From NCBI GenBank assembly GCA_016931535.1, contig JAFGEP010000050.1, forward strand, positions 62,001 through 126,000: a stretch of DNA of 64,000 nt, written 5' to 3'. The position numbers and the translations under genes were made by a program. Positions 62,950 to 64,000 of this stretch are shown here, piece after piece. The notes below the pieces were generated by a model. That model was not told where the DNA came from. It worked only from the letters and a program-made list of their open reading frames with translations, and searched no databases. The DNA comes from Bradymonadales bacterium (lineage in GTDB: Bacteria > Myxococcota_A > Bradymonadia > JAFGEP01). Within the stretch, counting starts at the first letter, position 1. Each line of letters starts with the position of its first letter.

Positions 62950-63246
62950 ATGAGTGCTGGCAAGCTGATCCTGGAGATCGTCACTCCCACCCGGGAGGTC
63001 CTGCGTCGGGAGGTGGACGCGGTCACCTTGACCGGAGCGCTGGGCGAGCTGCAGGCCTTGCCCGGACACCGCGCCCTGTTGACCTCCCTGCGGCCGGGAC
63101 GACTGGTCTGGGAAATGGGATTTTTGATCGAGAGCTACCAGGTCGAGGGAGGGTTCGCCGAAGTGCTGCCCGACCGGGTCACGGTTTTGGCTGACGAATG
63201 TACCCTGGTCCAGCCGGTCGGCCCGCGAGAGGTCGACAAGAGGTAG
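62950..63246 (+). CDS. atpC: ATP synthase F1 subunit epsilon, beta-barrel domain only
   Basis: LILEIVTPTREVLRREVDAVTLTGALGELQALPGHRALLTSLRPG...GGFAEVLPDRVTVLADE; only 98 aa. Confidence 0.93.
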   Translation: MSAGKLILEIVTPTREVLRREVDAVTLTGALGELQALPGHRALLTSLRPGRLVWEMGFLIESYQVEGGFAEVLPDRVTVLADECTLVQPVGPREVDKR

Positions 63247-63371
63247 GTTTTCTGGCCGCACGCCAGCCAGGTGATCGATTGCAGCAAGCCGACAATCGTT
63301 GACAATCGGCGGGGGTACACGGCATAGTCGCGCCCCACGTCGAGGGGATTTGTGTTCAGTTCGGAGAAACG

Positions 63372-64000
63372 ATGTTCGAGGAAGTTTTCATCAATCGTGG
63401 GCCGCTGTTTTCCAAGGATCGGTTGGCTGCCATCGTCTCACAGCCAGTATGGGACTGTGACGAGCATGCACTACGGCTCCGGCGAGCGGTGGAGGAGACC
63501 CTCCAGAAGTACGCCGAGGCGCTGGATCAGGATGCCACCGAGCCGCTGACCAAGTACTACGTGGTCAATAACCTTCTTCATGAGCTGGGCTTCGTGTACA
63601 GCATCGGAGAACCGGTCCCCATCCAGACGGAGGCTCGGCCTCGGGTGGACTACGCCCTGTTCGCCGAGCCGGAGCACTTCACCGAGGTAGAGCCGATGCG
63701 GGGCGCAGCCAACTTCTTCCGCCACGCCGCCGGCTTGTGCCAGGCCACCGTCTGGAGGGAGTCGCTGGATGTGGCCGAGGATCCGGAAGTGGCTGCGCAA
63801 CAGCCGATGGTCCTGATGGACCTCTTCCTGCGCTCTACGGGTGTCGACTACGGCCTGGTGACCAATGGGTTGGACTGGCGGCTATTGCATCGGGGCTCCT
63901 CCGACACCCTGTCCACCTATCTCGAGGTGAACCTGGAGAAGCTCTTGGACCAGTCGATCGACCACTTCAAGCTCTTCTACGTCCTGTTCAACCCCAAGGC
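63372..64000 (+). CDS. N-terminal part of a probable type IIG restriction-modification-like protein (runs off window)
   Basis: ORF open from ATG 63372 to window end, absent from the supplied track: ...RPRVDYALFAEPEHFTEVEP...STGVDYGLVTNGLDWRLLHRGSSDTLSTYLEVNLEKLLDQSIDHFKLFYVLFNPK. Confidence 0.6.
   Translation, partial: MFEEVFINRGPLFSKDRLAAIVSQPVWDCDEHALRLRRAVEETLQKYAEALDQDATEPLTKYYVVNNLLHELGFVYSIGEPVPIQTEARPRVDYALFAEPEHFTEVEPMRGAANFFRHAAGLCQATVWRESLDVAEDPEVAAQQPMVLMDLFLRSTGVDYGLVTNGLDWRLLHRGSSDTLSTYLEVNLEKLLDQSIDHFKLFYVLFNPK

Overview
GC-rich bacterial chromosomal window with mostly housekeeping content and about 54 supportable CDSs, including one cut by the window end. Style is deltaproteobacterial/Myxococcota-like (many TPR, DUF4388-type and Asp/Cys-repeat lipoproteins); this taxonomy is inference only. 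Recognisable loci: TPR + J-domain/DUF4388-like + lidless DnaK cluster; parA-parB; secA preceded by a DnaA-box cluster (candidate oriC); MOP flippase; groES-groEL; rpoZ; GT4 glycosyltransferase; NhaC-type antiporter; PlsC-alpha/beta hydrolase fusion; a ~1,940 aa TPR lipoprotein; short HPF; transaldolase family; TlpA-like; mtnA; PhaR-type regulator; phosphomannomutase + ROK kinase; PP2C/pentapeptide cluster; radical SAM; ATP synthase operon atpF'-F-H-A-G-D-C; and the start of a probable type IIG R-M-like gene. No tRNA, rRNA, transposase or CRISPR was seen. Best leads: (1) ATP synthase with a ~51 aa net insertion in beta and an epsilon lacking its C-terminal hairpin; (2) a J-domain/DUF4388 protein next to a lidless Hsp70; (3) clustered, opposed DnaA boxes upstream of secA; (4) a PlsC-hydrolase fusion; (5) an L7/L12-CTD-like domain on a non-ribosomal protein; (6) a structured intergenic repeat mosaic at 41.68-42.07 kb. 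All calls come from reading the sequence; no database search was run.
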